In this document: piece by piece, positions 15,153 through 22,947 of the stretch
Layout: every line of letters starts with the position of its first letter
Position numbering within the stretch: the stretch's first letter is position 1
Assembly (NCBI RefSeq): GCF_001426405.1
Contig: NZ_LMEP01000001.1
Span: 936,896 to 998,039 of the forward strand
DNA from: Streptomyces sp. Root1304
GTDB lineage: Bacteria > Actinomycetota > Actinomycetes > Streptomycetales > Streptomycetaceae
Length of the DNA: 61,144 nt
Direction: 5' to 3'
Notes under the pieces: generated by a model
Databases searched by the model: none
The model's input: the letters and a program-made list of their open reading frames with translations, nothing else
Told to the model about the DNA's origin: nothing
Position numbers and translations under genes: made by a program

Positions 15153-17282
15153 TCACTCCACCTCGATCCCGAAGTCCCCCACCAGCTCCTCGAGCCCGCC
15201 CCGGTACCCCTTCCCTCCCAGCACGAAGTCCCAGTCGCCCCCGGCGCGCCGCCGGAAGGACCCGAGGACGAGCGCGGTCTCGCCGGGCCGGCCGTCGGAG
15301 ACGACGAGCCGGTCGAGTTCGACGCCGGAGTCGTCGCGGAGCCGGATGCCGGCATCGGTGAACTCCCGGAGATCGGCCTCGGGGTTCACCTCGGGGTCGA
15401 CGGCGGCGACGAGGACGAGACGGTCGGCGCGTGAGGGAAGCCGGTCGAAGCCGACCCGGACGGCGGCCCGGTCGCCGGGCGGGGCGGCCACGGCGGCGAC
15501 CGAACCATCGGGCGTGGAAGGGTTGTTGAAGAAGACGAACCACTCGTCGCCGAGGACGCGGTTGCCGGCGCAGACGAGGGCGCAGACGTCGAGGGCGGTG
15601 GATCCGGACCAGACCATGCCGAGCAGGTTGAAGTCGGCATCGGCCTCGACGGAGGCGGAGCCGGCGGCAGGGGCAGAGCCGGGAACGGGCGCGGGTACGG
15701 GTCCGGATGCGGGGGCCCCTACGGGTCCCCCCGACCCCAACCGCCCCCGAAGCCCGTGCTGATGGAGCAGCTCGACGAGTTCGGTCCCGGATATCAGGGT
15801 GAGGGGCTTGCCGTTGGCGAAGGTGTAGGAGCCGGGCCCGAACTTGGAGGTGGTGACGAGGACGCCCTTGTTGGCGCCGGCACCCTGGACGGTGCCGAAG
15901 AGGTCGCGTACGGCGGCCGGGGGCACGGTGTTCCGGTACCGCTTGACCTGGACGACGATGGACCCGCCGCTGATGGGATCGGGGTCGAGGGCCTCGACGT
16001 CGACGCCGCCGTCGTTGGAGCGGCGGGTGGTGACGGCCTGGAGCCCGCGGGCGCGGAACAGTTCGGCGACGAGCCCTTCGAAGGCGATGGGGTCCATGGC
16101 GAGCAGGTCGGGCTCTTCGCCGTCGCCCTGGACGACGACGTCGGAGCCCACCTGGTCGGGGGCGCGGAAGGCGGCCACGGCGACGCGTTCGTCGGGCTTG
16201 GCGGAGAGGCGGCCGGCGAGGGCGCCGGTGAGGCAGTCGACGGCGGCGACGCGTTCGAGGTTGAGCCGGTCGAAGGCGGCCCGCTCGACGACGACGGAGG
16301 CGACGCAGACGCGCCCGGCGAGCCCGGTGGCTGGGTCGACCCCGCCGATGTGGCCGTTGAGGGTGATGGCCTCCAGGGCGCCGAAGCGGTCGGCGGCGAA
16401 GAGTTCCCGTACGGCGAGGAGGACGCTCTGCGCGAGGACGTCCCGGTAGAGGGCGCGGCGCTGGGTGACGGGCCGGGGGACTTCCTTCTCCTGGTCGGTG
16501 CTGGGCAGGTACTTCACGCCCTTGGCCTCGGGGACGACCTCGTGGCCGGGCAGGTCCCAGTCGAGGACGAGCCCGCGGACGCGGCGGTCGTAGGCGGCGG
16601 AGACCTCGCGGGGGAAGCCCTCGGGCCAGGCGGTGGAGGCGAAGAGGACGGCGGAGAAGAACTCGACGACGGTCTCGGCGTCTCCGTCGCCGAGGGCGGC
16701 CACGGTGCCGGCGAGGCCGGCGTTGTGGGTACGTATCTCGGTGAGGCGTTCGGCGGCCCAGGTGTCGTACTGCCGCCGGTGGGCGGCGAGTTGCTCGACC
16801 CGGCGGGCTTCGGCGGCCTGGGCGGCGTACCAGTCCCGCTCGAAGCGGGCGCGGGCGTCCTGCTCGGCCTGGGCGCGCCCGGAGGGGGTCCAGGAGCCCT
16901 GGGGCCGGTAGAAGCGCTGGTCGGGCAGGGCGACGGGCTCGCCGAGGGGGCCGGGTGAGAACGGGGCGATGTCCTCGCCGCGTCGCAGGGACTCGACGGA
17001 GAAGGCGGGGGCGCGGCAGCCGGCGGCGAGCAGCCCTTCGAGGAGTGCGACCCGCTGTTCCAGTTCGCGGGTGCGGCGCAGGGCGTCGGCTTCGCGCTGC
17101 TGCCGGTAGGCGGCGCGCTGTTCCCGCTGCATGCGGGCGACGTCGCGCGCGTACTCCCGTTGCACCCGCTCGGCGTCGCGCTGCTGCCGCAGCACCGCCT
17201 GGTGCTGCCCCTCGCGTTGCCGCTGCGCCACCCGCTGCTGCTCGGCCCACACCCCGAGCAGCCCACCGGCCCGCCGACTCAT
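15153..17282 (-). CDS. Mrr-type restriction endonuclease fused to a TerD domain
   Basis: 709 residues, ATG preceded by a strong GGGAGG. Residues 15-85 form an R/Q/E-rich coiled coil. Residues 160-395 are an uncharacterised alpha/beta region. Residues 395-510 are an Mrr-like PD-(D/E)xK nuclease (MDPIAFEGLVAELFRARG, GGVDVE with Asp428, VVQVKRY giving Q445-x-K447). A Pro/Ala/Gly linker (515-545) leads to a C-terminal TerD domain (FNLLGMVWSGSTALDVCALV, GDEWFVFFNN, LVLGSFRRRAGGDWDFVLGG). TerD proteins bind calcium and act in tellurite/phage-related stress systems. The fusion suggests a nuclease controlled by a Ter-type sensor. No methylase gene is nearby, so it is not a classical restriction-modification pair. 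Confidence 0.85.
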   Translation of the reverse strand: MSRRAGGLLGVWAEQQRVAQRQREGQHQAVLRQQRDAERVQREYARDVARMQREQRAAYRQQREADALRRTRELEQRVALLEGLLAAGCRAPAFSVESLRRGEDIAPFSPGPLGEPVALPDQRFYRPQGSWTPSGRAQAEQDARARFERDWYAAQAAEARRVEQLAAHRRQYDTWAAERLTEIRTHNAGLAGTVAALGDGDAETVVEFFSAVLFASTAWPEGFPREVSAAYDRRVRGLVLDWDLPGHEVVPEAKGVKYLPSTDQEKEVPRPVTQRRALYRDVLAQSVLLAVRELFAADRFGALEAITLNGHIGGVDPATGLAGRVCVASVVVERAAFDRLNLERVAAVDCLTGALAGRLSAKPDERVAVAAFRAPDQVGSDVVVQGDGEEPDLLAMDPIAFEGLVAELFRARGLQAVTTRRSNDGGVDVEALDPDPISGGSIVVQVKRYRNTVPPAAVRDLFGTVQGAGANKGVLVTTSKFGPGSYTFANGKPLTLISGTELVELLHQHGLRGRLGSGGPVGAPASGPVPAPVPGSAPAAGSASVEADADFNLLGMVWSGSTALDVCALVCAGNRVLGDEWFVFFNNPSTPDGSVAAVAAPPGDRAAVRVGFDRLPSRADRLVLVAAVDPEVNPEADLREFTDAGIRLRDDSGVELDRLVVSDGRPGETALVLGSFRRRAGGDWDFVLGGKGYRGGLEELVGDFGIEVE

Positions 17283-17390
17283 CCGCCCCACCCCTCCCGA
17301 CGACACCCCGACCACACAAACGCCCCCGTGACGGACAAGTGTCCCGGACGGAGGGCCCGTTGTCCGCCGGTGGGGCGTACTGTCGGAGGG

Positions 17391-17795
17391 GTGGAGGAGA
17401 CAGTCGCGGACGGAGCGCCGTACGTACGGTTCCAGGGAACGGTGAGGCACCCGCGGGGCCACTTCCCGGGCGTCTTCGTCCTGGCGAACGAACTGGCGCG
17501 CGAGGGACGGCTGTCGGAGGCGGAGTACCGCTTCTGGAGAACGAACAACGACTGGTACGACGCCCACTACACGAACCCGACGGACGTGGACCCGAGGATC
17601 TACGCCCCGGAGGTGAACCCGGGTGCGGTGGCCTGGTTCAAGCCGACGGCCCACCACCTGATCACCCGCGTGGACGGCTACCTGACCCTCCTGGCGGCCC
17701 ACGGCATCGCATGCCACCGCCTGGAGTCCACGAACCCGGGAAGAATCCTCTACGAGGACGAGCACCAGATCGTGGTGGCTCCGACCGGCGGGTAG
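17391..17795 (+). CDS. Hypothetical protein (134 aa)
   Basis: GTG 17391 is taken as the start because the preceding frame has no better candidate; the GGAGGG ribosome site is unusually close (about 1-2 bp), so GTG 17442 is an alternative. The product is soluble, with FRTNNDWYDAHY-like aromatic content and ITRVDGYLTLLAAHGIACHR. No known domain recognised. Divergent from the Mrr-TerD gene. Confidence 0.6.
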   Translation: MEETVADGAPYVRFQGTVRHPRGHFPGVFVLANELAREGRLSEAEYRFWRTNNDWYDAHYTNPTDVDPRIYAPEVNPGAVAWFKPTAHHLITRVDGYLTLLAAHGIACHRLESTNPGRILYEDEHQIVVAPTGG

Positions 17796-17816
17796 TCCCG
17801 GCGGCATACTCGCGAG

Positions 17817-18083
17817 GTGCGCATAGACGGACATGCTCAAGTGGCCCTCCGGTGCGGGATCTGGGTCGGCGCGACCCTCACCGCACCCCTGCTCCTGGTT
17901 GCCGGCGGCCCGGCGTACGACCGCCTGCTGCGGCACTTGTACCGCGAAGAGGGCCCGGGGCTCCTGTCCAAGGAGGAGAACTGGGTGCACCCGGGCTACT
18001 GGGTGGTGACCAACCCCCTGGTCCGAGCCCTGACCTGGCCGACCCGCCGCAACGGGCTGCTGAGGACGGGCCCGATGCGTTGA
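17817..18083 (+). CDS. Small hypothetical protein (88 aa)
   Basis: GTG start 21 bp after the preceding stop, weak ribosome site. One possible membrane segment (WVGATLTAPLLLVAGG). The rest is soluble and rich in W and R (NWVHPGYWVVTNPLVRALTWPTRRNG). No family recognised; possibly in an operon with the gene before it. Confidence 0.5.
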   Translation: MRIDGHAQVALRCGIWVGATLTAPLLLVAGGPAYDRLLRHLYREEGPGLLSKEENWVHPGYWVVTNPLVRALTWPTRRNGLLRTGPMR

Positions 18084-18152
18084 CCCCGCCACTGGTCGGG
18101 TGATTGTCAGGGCGGCCGCCGAGCCCCCCTGACCTGCTGCTTTGATCAGAGC

Positions 18153-18458
18153 ATGACCCACTCTGATGATCCGGCCGGCGACAGATCCGGCCGGATGAGC
18201 CGTTCCGTGGCTTTCGGTGCGGCTTCCGTCGCGTTCTGGTTCTGCTGCCCGCTCTGGATGCTCGTCTGGGCTCTGGCCCTGCCGCTCGGCCTCACGGGCC
18301 TCGTCCTGGGCGTCATCGAGTACCGAACTGCCTCACGACAGGGCGTCAGCCGTGCGCAGCCTCTGACCGGCCTGGCACTCTCGTCAGTGGGTACGGCAGC
18401 GGCCGTCGCGTACATGCTCTTCGTGTTCGCCCATCCGGATCTGCCCCTTCAGGAGTAG
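18153..18458 (+). CDS. Small DUF4190-like membrane protein (101 aa)
   Basis: After a polar N-terminus (MTHSDDPAGDRSGRM), two to three hydrophobic segments are seen: AFWFCCPLWMLVWALALPLGLTG and ALSSVGTAAAVAYMLFVFA. The layout (Cys-containing first helix, GLVLGVIEYR turn) resembles DUF4190-type envelope proteins of unknown function. Short, but the frame and codon use are good. Confidence 0.6.
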   Translation: MTHSDDPAGDRSGRMSRSVAFGAASVAFWFCCPLWMLVWALALPLGLTGLVLGVIEYRTASRQGVSRAQPLTGLALSSVGTAAAVAYMLFVFAHPDLPLQE

Positions 18459-18597
18459 GCCGACGGAGCGGCTTCGGCGTGGAGCTGCCACGGTCCGCCG
18501 ACCTCCGCAGAACACCCGCCCCGGCGCCGGACCGCGGCGCTGTCAGTCCCCGCCGCTACCGTTCCCCCGTTCGCGATCTTCAAGGAGGGGTGGCTCG

Positions 18598-19071
18598 ATG
18601 GGTGCCAGCGGATGGGACTACGTCGCCAGGTACGAGGGCGATGTCGAGGCGGCCTTGGCAACCTTGCAGGCAAGCGTGTTCCAGAAGGAGTACGGCGATG
18701 ACGCCCGATACCGAAGCCTGGAAGACCTCTACGAGGACGAGGAGTTCATGGGGACCGAGGGCACCCATACGATCCTCGACATCGACACGGTGGTCGCCAC
18801 GGATGCCCCGCCGACGCCCACCAGAGGCGCCGACTACGGCACCCTGCGCCCTCTGGCTCTCAACCGCGTGATCCACCACTTCCACACGGACCGCCCGTCG
18901 GTCGAGCAGTACGAGAAGCTCGCGGCTGCCGCCGGTGCGGCTTCGAGCAACGAGGAGCACAAACAGAGCCTGCTCGGCGAGTGCCGGATGCGGTGGACCG
19001 GCTACTACGTCGTCCTCCACACCGACGACAGTCCGACGCACCTGGGAATCTTCGGATTCTCAGGAGACTAG
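18598..19071 (+). CDS. Hypothetical protein (157 aa)
   Basis: Strong AAGGAGG ribosome site 8 bp before ATG 18598. Soluble and acidic, starting GASGWDYVARYEGDVEAALATLQ and later YEDEEFMGTEGTHTILDID. Proteins of this appearance are often seen in streptomycete accessory loci next to immunity-like genes, but I cannot name a function. GC content and GC3 look slightly lower than in core genes, and two damaged genes follow directly. Confidence 0.65.
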   Translation: MGASGWDYVARYEGDVEAALATLQASVFQKEYGDDARYRSLEDLYEDEEFMGTEGTHTILDIDTVVATDAPPTPTRGADYGTLRPLALNRVIHHFHTDRPSVEQYEKLAAAAGAASSNEEHKQSLLGECRMRWTGYYVVLHTDDSPTHLGIFGFSGD

Positions 19072-19154
19072 GACCGATCCGGCTTCGCAGGAGATACCGC
19101 CACTGGGACGAGGGTCCGGAGGTGGGCGGCCCGCACGATCCAACCGAGGTGACC

Positions 19155-19514
19155 ATGGAACGGCATGTGCTGGAAGCGCTGTTGACCGGCGATGACGAGG
19201 CGTCCGCGGTAGCGCTGGCCGCCCTGCGCCGTGGCGCCCCCTACTCGGTGGAAGAGCGGGTTCAACCCACTGGTGCGCATGCCGGAGTATTCAGTCGTCG
19301 ACTTCAGCGCATGCGGATGCGTGGATTCGAACCCCCTGGGCTGGAACGAGCGGTGCAGCTCATCAGCGAGTACGACCGCCCCGTGCGCACCGCACTGATT
19401 GATCCCGAGAATCGGACACGATTCACTCTGCTCTTCCTCACCGAGGACGGCAGCGCACTGGTGGCCTGCGCGAGCTGGACCCTGCCGCTACCTGCAAGGA
19501 AGCCACCGCTCTAG
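19155..19514 (+). CDS. Hypothetical protein, possibly frameshifted (119 aa)
   Basis: ATG 19155 has GAGG upstream. The first 39 residues (MERHVLEALLTGDDEASAVA) look like a normal soluble protein. The middle part (FSRRLQRMRMRGFEPPGLER) is oddly basic for a protein with this start, and the last residues are low quality. Codon use weakens after about 19270, so an internal indel is possible. Its stop overlaps the end of the inverted pseudogene at 19511. Treat as doubtful or decaying. Confidence 0.4.
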   Translation: MERHVLEALLTGDDEASAVALAALRRGAPYSVEERVQPTGAHAGVFSRRLQRMRMRGFEPPGLERAVQLISEYDRPVRTALIDPENRTRFTLLFLTEDGSALVACASWTLPLPARKPPL

Positions 19515-19806
19515 GCGCTCGATCCGGCCGCTCCCACGGGGCTCGCACCAACTGCCGGCCATGCCGCCGGTGACTGCCCGAGGATCTCGCACAGGGCGGC
19601 AGGTACGACGATGTCCGCCGGCTCCACCGGCCACCCCTCGTCGCTGTAGTACGTCCGCCGGATGTGAGTGACGAGCGCGGCCCTCTGGATCCCACGCTCA
19701 GCAGGAAGAGGTCAATGCCCGCTTCCCAGACCGTGTCCTCATCGTCCACGCCCCACAGCCGAGCCCCCTGCCGGCACTCGATCATTCCGCTGACATCGGT
19801 CGACAT
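19511..19806 (-). pseudogene. Internally deleted hypothetical gene
   Basis: From ATG 19806 the frame reads MSTDVSGMIECRQGARLWG then DEDTVWEAGIDLFLLSVG, the opening of a family I associate with streptomycete hypothetical or immunity-like proteins. About 45 codons in, the frame turns into basic nonsense. In a shifted frame, 19511 to about 19680 encodes a clean C-terminal segment (ALVTHIRRTYYSDEGWPVEP, ADIVVPAALCEILGQSPAAW) ending at TAG 19511. Both halves look real, but the middle is missing and they are out of frame, which points to deletion plus frameshift. Family assignment is from memory. Confidence 0.6.
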
Positions 19807-19910
19807 GACGCGATCCTGCCCGCCGGGTCCGGGACCCGGCATCCGCACTTCGCTCCGCGCACTCGCGGGCGTCGTCGACTGACCGTCGCCGTTGATGTCA
19901 CCCGTAGCTG

Positions 19911-19948
19911 TCGAAGACCCCCAACCATGATCGGTTGGGGGTCTTCGA
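19911..19948. terminator. Strong bidirectional terminator downstream of tRNA-Thr
   Basis: A 16 bp perfect stem (arm TCGAAGACCCCCAACC) with a 6 base loop. On the minus strand it lies just after the tRNA 3' end. Confidence 0.85.
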
Positions 19949-19958
19949 CGTTCCTACC

Positions 19959-20035
19959 TGGAGCCCCCTGTCGGGTTCGAACCGACGACCCCCGCTTTAC
20001 AAGAGCGGTGCTCTGGCCAGCTGAGCTAAGGAGGC
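19959..20035 (-). tRNA. tRNA-Thr (anticodon TGT)
   Basis: On the minus strand a full cloverleaf is readable. The acceptor GCCTCCT pairs with AGGGGGC; the D arm is AGCTC...GAGC; the anticodon arm is CCGCT-CTTGTAA-AGCGG with anticodon TGT, reading ACA. The T arm is GTCGG-TTCGAAC-CCGAC. The CCA end is encoded (19959-19961). A strong terminator follows. The region on its 3' side holds decaying genes, but I see no duplicated tRNA 3' end to mark an integrated element. Confidence 0.95.
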
Positions 20036-20144
20036 AGCCAGTGCAGTGTAACCAACCCCGTCCCGGACGCGGTCGGAAATCTCACCGGCCCGTGAGTGCT
20101 GACAGAACGGGCACCGGCAGGTAGCGTCACTTGCGGTTCACCCT

Positions 20145-20160
20145 GGTGGACTAGACCTCA
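20145..20160. promoter_or_regulatory. Candidate dre (DasR) site upstream of msiK
   Basis: GGTGGACTAGACCTCA matches the DasR consensus ACTGGTCTAGACCACT at 11 of 16 positions by eye, including the CTAGACC core. It ends 57 bp before the msiK start. DasR controls N-acetylglucosamine and chitin sugar uptake, for which MsiK is the ATPase, so regulation here would make sense. Unproven. Confidence 0.4.
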
Positions 20161-20217
20161 ATCCTTCCTTTACTCGGATCGTCCGGCACGTTCCTGCCGG
20201 TGAAGGGACACATCACC

Positions 20218-21315
20218 ATGGCTTCCGTCACTTTCGACAAGGCGACCCGGATCTACCCCGGTGCCACCAAGCCCTCCGTCGACCAGCTCGACATCGAGAT
20301 CGCCGACGGCGAGTTCCTCGTCCTCGTCGGGCCCTCCGGCTGTGGCAAGTCGACCTCCCTGCGCATGCTCGCGGGTCTCGAGGACGTCAACGCCGGCTCC
20401 ATCCGTATCGGTGACCGCGACGTCACGCACCTGCCGCCCAAGGACCGGGACATCGCCATGGTGTTCCAGAACTACGCGCTCTACCCGCACATGACCGTCG
20501 CCGACAACATGGGCTTCGCCCTCAAGATCGCCGGCGTCAACAAGTCCGAGATCCGCACCAAGGTCGAAGAGGCCGCGAAGATCCTGGACCTCACCGAGTA
20601 CCTGGACCGCAAGCCGAAGGCGCTCTCCGGCGGTCAGCGCCAGCGTGTCGCCATGGGCCGCGCCATCGTCCGCGAGCCGCAGGTCTTCCTCATGGACGAG
20701 CCGCTGTCCAACCTCGACGCCAAGCTCCGCGTCTCGACCCGTACGCAGATCGCCGGCCTGCAGCGCCGCCTCGGCATCACGACCGTGTACGTCACGCACG
20801 ACCAGACCGAGGCCCTCACCATGGGCGACCGCGTCGCCGTCCTCAAGGACGGTCTGCTCCAGCAGGTCGACTCCCCGCGCAACATGTACGACAAGCCCGC
20901 CAACCTCTTCGTCGCCGGCTTCATCGGCTCCCCCGCCATGAACCTGATCGAGGTCCCGATCACCGACGGCGGCGTGAAGTTCGGCAACAGCGTCGTCCCC
21001 GTCTCCCGTGACGCCATCGCCGCCGCCTCCGCCAACGGCGACACCACCGTCACCGTCGGCGTCCGCCCCGAGCACTTCGACGTGCAGGGCCCCACCGGCA
21101 AGGACGGCCTCGCCGTCACCGTCAACGTCGTCGAGGAGCTCGGCTCCGACGGCTTCGTGTACGGCTCCACCCGCGTCGGCGGCGAGGACAAGGACCTGGT
21201 CGTCCGCGTCGGCGGCCGTGACGTCCCCTCCAAGGGCACCACGCTGCACGTCGTGCCGCGCGCCGCCGAGCTCCACGTCTTCTCGACGTCGACCGGCGCC
21301 CGCCTCAGCGACTGA
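20218..21315 (+). CDS. msiK: MsiK, shared ATPase of carbohydrate ABC importers
   Basis: 365 residues from ATG 20218 (GAAGGGA upstream). MalK/UgpC-type ATPase with Walker A GPSGCGKST, signature LSGGQRQRVAMGRA, Walker B VFLMDEPLSNLDAKLR, H-loop YVTHDQTEALTMGDR, and a C-terminal TOBE/regulatory domain. The N-terminus MASVTFDKATRIYPG and the solitary location without permeases are typical of MsiK. In streptomycetes MsiK energises many sugar importers (cellobiose, chitobiose, maltose, xylobiose). Monocistronic, flanked by strong terminators; a candidate DasR site lies upstream. Confidence 0.93.
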   Translation: MASVTFDKATRIYPGATKPSVDQLDIEIADGEFLVLVGPSGCGKSTSLRMLAGLEDVNAGSIRIGDRDVTHLPPKDRDIAMVFQNYALYPHMTVADNMGFALKIAGVNKSEIRTKVEEAAKILDLTEYLDRKPKALSGGQRQRVAMGRAIVREPQVFLMDEPLSNLDAKLRVSTRTQIAGLQRRLGITTVYVTHDQTEALTMGDRVAVLKDGLLQQVDSPRNMYDKPANLFVAGFIGSPAMNLIEVPITDGGVKFGNSVVPVSRDAIAAASANGDTTVTVGVRPEHFDVQGPTGKDGLAVTVNVVEELGSDGFVYGSTRVGGEDKDLVVRVGGRDVPSKGTTLHVVPRAAELHVFSTSTGARLSD

Positions 21316-21359
21316 CCCGCAGCCGAAGCCGAGCACAGCACGCCCAGCCACGCTGGCCG

Positions 21360-21393
21360 AACGGCCCCGCATCCCCCCGGATGCGGGGCCGTT
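21360..21393. terminator. Terminator after msiK
   Basis: A 15 bp perfect stem (arm AACGGCCCCGCATCC), 4 base loop, 44 bp after the stop. Confidence 0.85.
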
Positions 21394-21557
21394 CGCCCAT
21401 CTGCCGCGCAAGTGGTGGTTTACCCTGGAAAACCCCGGCATTCAGGGCCCACCTCCACCCTCCGCGTCAACACGGGATTCGAAAAGCCGCCTCGAACCAT
21501 CCCTCGCGAGAGTGACTAAATGTCGCCATATCACTACCGGCCGCTACGCTCGCCTGC

Positions 21558-21968
21558 GTGACGCACACTGCCCGCCGAATCGGCCGCTCTCTCGCCCTCG
21601 TCCTGCCCGTCGTCCTGGTGCTCTCGGGAACGCTCGCGGTGTCCGCCGTTCCGTGGGCCGGCCAGGACTCCGGGACCCAGCTGACGGCCTCCTCTTCCGA
21701 GGTCTCCGTCCGCGCCAAGTCCCGCGCCCCGCAGGACGTCCTGCGGGACCAGCTCCTCGCCGAGCTCCAGGAGAAGGACCCGGGCACGGCCCTCACCCAC
21801 CTCCAGCGCGAGGTGGAGAACCGGCCGTCCCTCGCCAAGCACTGCATGTCCATCGCCCGCTCCCTCGGCCGCGCCGCCGTCGAGCAGTACGGCCCCACGC
21901 GCGCCCAGTCCTTCTCCCGCCCGGTCTGCGACACCTCGTTCGCGACCGGCGTGATGCGCGCGAGCTGA
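21558..21968 (+). CDS. Small secreted protein (136 aa)
   Basis: GTG start. Signal peptide: basic MTHTARRIGRS, hydrophobic LALVLPVVLVLSGTLAVSAV, likely cleavage near VPWAG. The mature part is about 105 residues, helical and basic, with DVLRDQLLAELQEKDPGTALTHLQREV and two cysteines (KHCMSIA, RPVCDTS) that could form a disulphide. No named family recognised. The promoter should lie in the 165 bp after the msiK terminator, which is more A+T-rich than its surroundings. Confidence 0.75.
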   Translation: MTHTARRIGRSLALVLPVVLVLSGTLAVSAVPWAGQDSGTQLTASSSEVSVRAKSRAPQDVLRDQLLAELQEKDPGTALTHLQREVENRPSLAKHCMSIARSLGRAAVEQYGPTRAQSFSRPVCDTSFATGVMRAS

Positions 21969-22035
21969 ACAGCCGGACGCTGAGCGCCGTCGCGCGTCCG
22001 GACCTCGTGCCCGCGGGGCACCTATCGTTCCCCGT

Positions 22036-22752
22036 ATGCACACCTCTCCGACGCAGGCCGTGGTCCTGGCGGGCGGCCAGGGCTCACGGCTCCGCCCGTA
22101 CACCGACGACCGCCCCAAGCCGATGGTCGAGATCCCGGGCACCGGGACCCCGATCATCGGCCATCAGCTTTCCTGGCTGGCCGCCGAGGGCGTGACCGAC
22201 GCCGTCGTCTCCTGCGGCCATCTCGCCGAGGTGCTCCAGGAATGGCTGGAGGACGCCGACCTCCCCCTCAAGGTGACCACGGTCGTCGAGACCGAGCCGC
22301 TGGGCCGCGGCGGCGGCCTCAAGTACGCCGCCGGGCACCTGCCCGCGCCCGACCAGCCCTGGTACGCCACCAACGGCGACATCTGGACCCGGTTCTCGCT
22401 GCGCGAGATGGCCGCCTTCCACGCCGAGCGCGACGCCCTCGCGACGCTCGCCCTGGCCCGCCCCCGCATCCCCTGGGGCGCCGTCGAGACCGACACCTTC
22501 GGGCACATCACCGACTTCATCGAGGCGCCGCCCTCGCCGTTCCTCATCAACGCGGGCGTGTACGTCTTCTCCGCCGCCTTCACCGAGCTCCTCCCCGACC
22601 TCGGCGACCACGAGCGGACCACCTTCCCCCGCCTCGCCCGCGAGCGGCGCCTCGCGGGCTTCCCCCTGCCCCAGGGGGCGTACTGGCGGGCCATCGACAC
22701 CGCCAAGGACCTCACGGAGGCCGCGAAGGAACTCGCCGCCCAGCGCGGCTGA
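22036..22752 (+). CDS. Nucleotidyltransferase (NDP-sugar pyrophosphorylase family)
   Basis: 238 residues. The N-terminal signature AVVLAGGQGSRLRPYTDDRPKPMVEI is the NTP-binding motif of GlmU/RfbA/GMP-type sugar nucleotidyltransferases. VETEPLGRGGGLKYA and the metal-binding ATNGDIWTRF follow. It is shorter than full pyrophosphorylases and lacks a left-handed beta helix, resembling MurNAc-1-P uridylyltransferase or HddC-like enzymes. Sugar substrate unknown. It lies 67 bp after the small secreted protein and is followed by a strong terminator. Confidence 0.83.
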   Translation: MHTSPTQAVVLAGGQGSRLRPYTDDRPKPMVEIPGTGTPIIGHQLSWLAAEGVTDAVVSCGHLAEVLQEWLEDADLPLKVTTVVETEPLGRGGGLKYAAGHLPAPDQPWYATNGDIWTRFSLREMAAFHAERDALATLALARPRIPWGAVETDTFGHITDFIEAPPSPFLINAGVYVFSAAFTELLPDLGDHERTTFPRLARERRLAGFPLPQGAYWRAIDTAKDLTEAAKELAAQRG

Positions 22753-22888
22753 GCCGAGAGGCGGCCGGGCCGGACCGAGCTGAGCCCGCGTAGACCCCGC
22801 ACGGACAGACGCCGGTGCGTAGACCCCGCACGGGCTCGGCTCAGCACATGGATCCCGCGCGGACAGGCACCGGCGCAGAGGGAACAAG

Positions 22889-22924
22889 AAGGGCGGCACC
22901 GCGGAGAACCGCGGTGCCGCCCTT
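22889..22924. terminator. Bidirectional terminator between convergent genes
   Basis: Arm AAGGGCGGCACCGCGG, loop AGAA, 16 bp stem followed by TTT. It serves both the nucleotidyltransferase (plus) and the DoxX-like gene (minus). About 22790-22870 also contains a direct repeat of GCGTAGACCCCGCACGG. Confidence 0.9.
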
Positions 22925-22947
22925 TCCGTACGTACGAGACCGGCGTC

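Noticed and set aside
12390..15434. A 1014-codon open frame on the plus strand spanning several genes
   Set aside because: It is a high-G+C shadow of the antisense GNAT and kinase genes and an off-frame of the FAD oxidoreductase; composition is nonsense (Arg/Pro/Gly) and it has no ribosome site.
19438..19848. A 136-residue minus-strand protein as an intact gene
   Set aside because: Only its first 40 residues look like protein; the rest is frameshifted, with the true C-terminus in another frame. Called a pseudogene instead.
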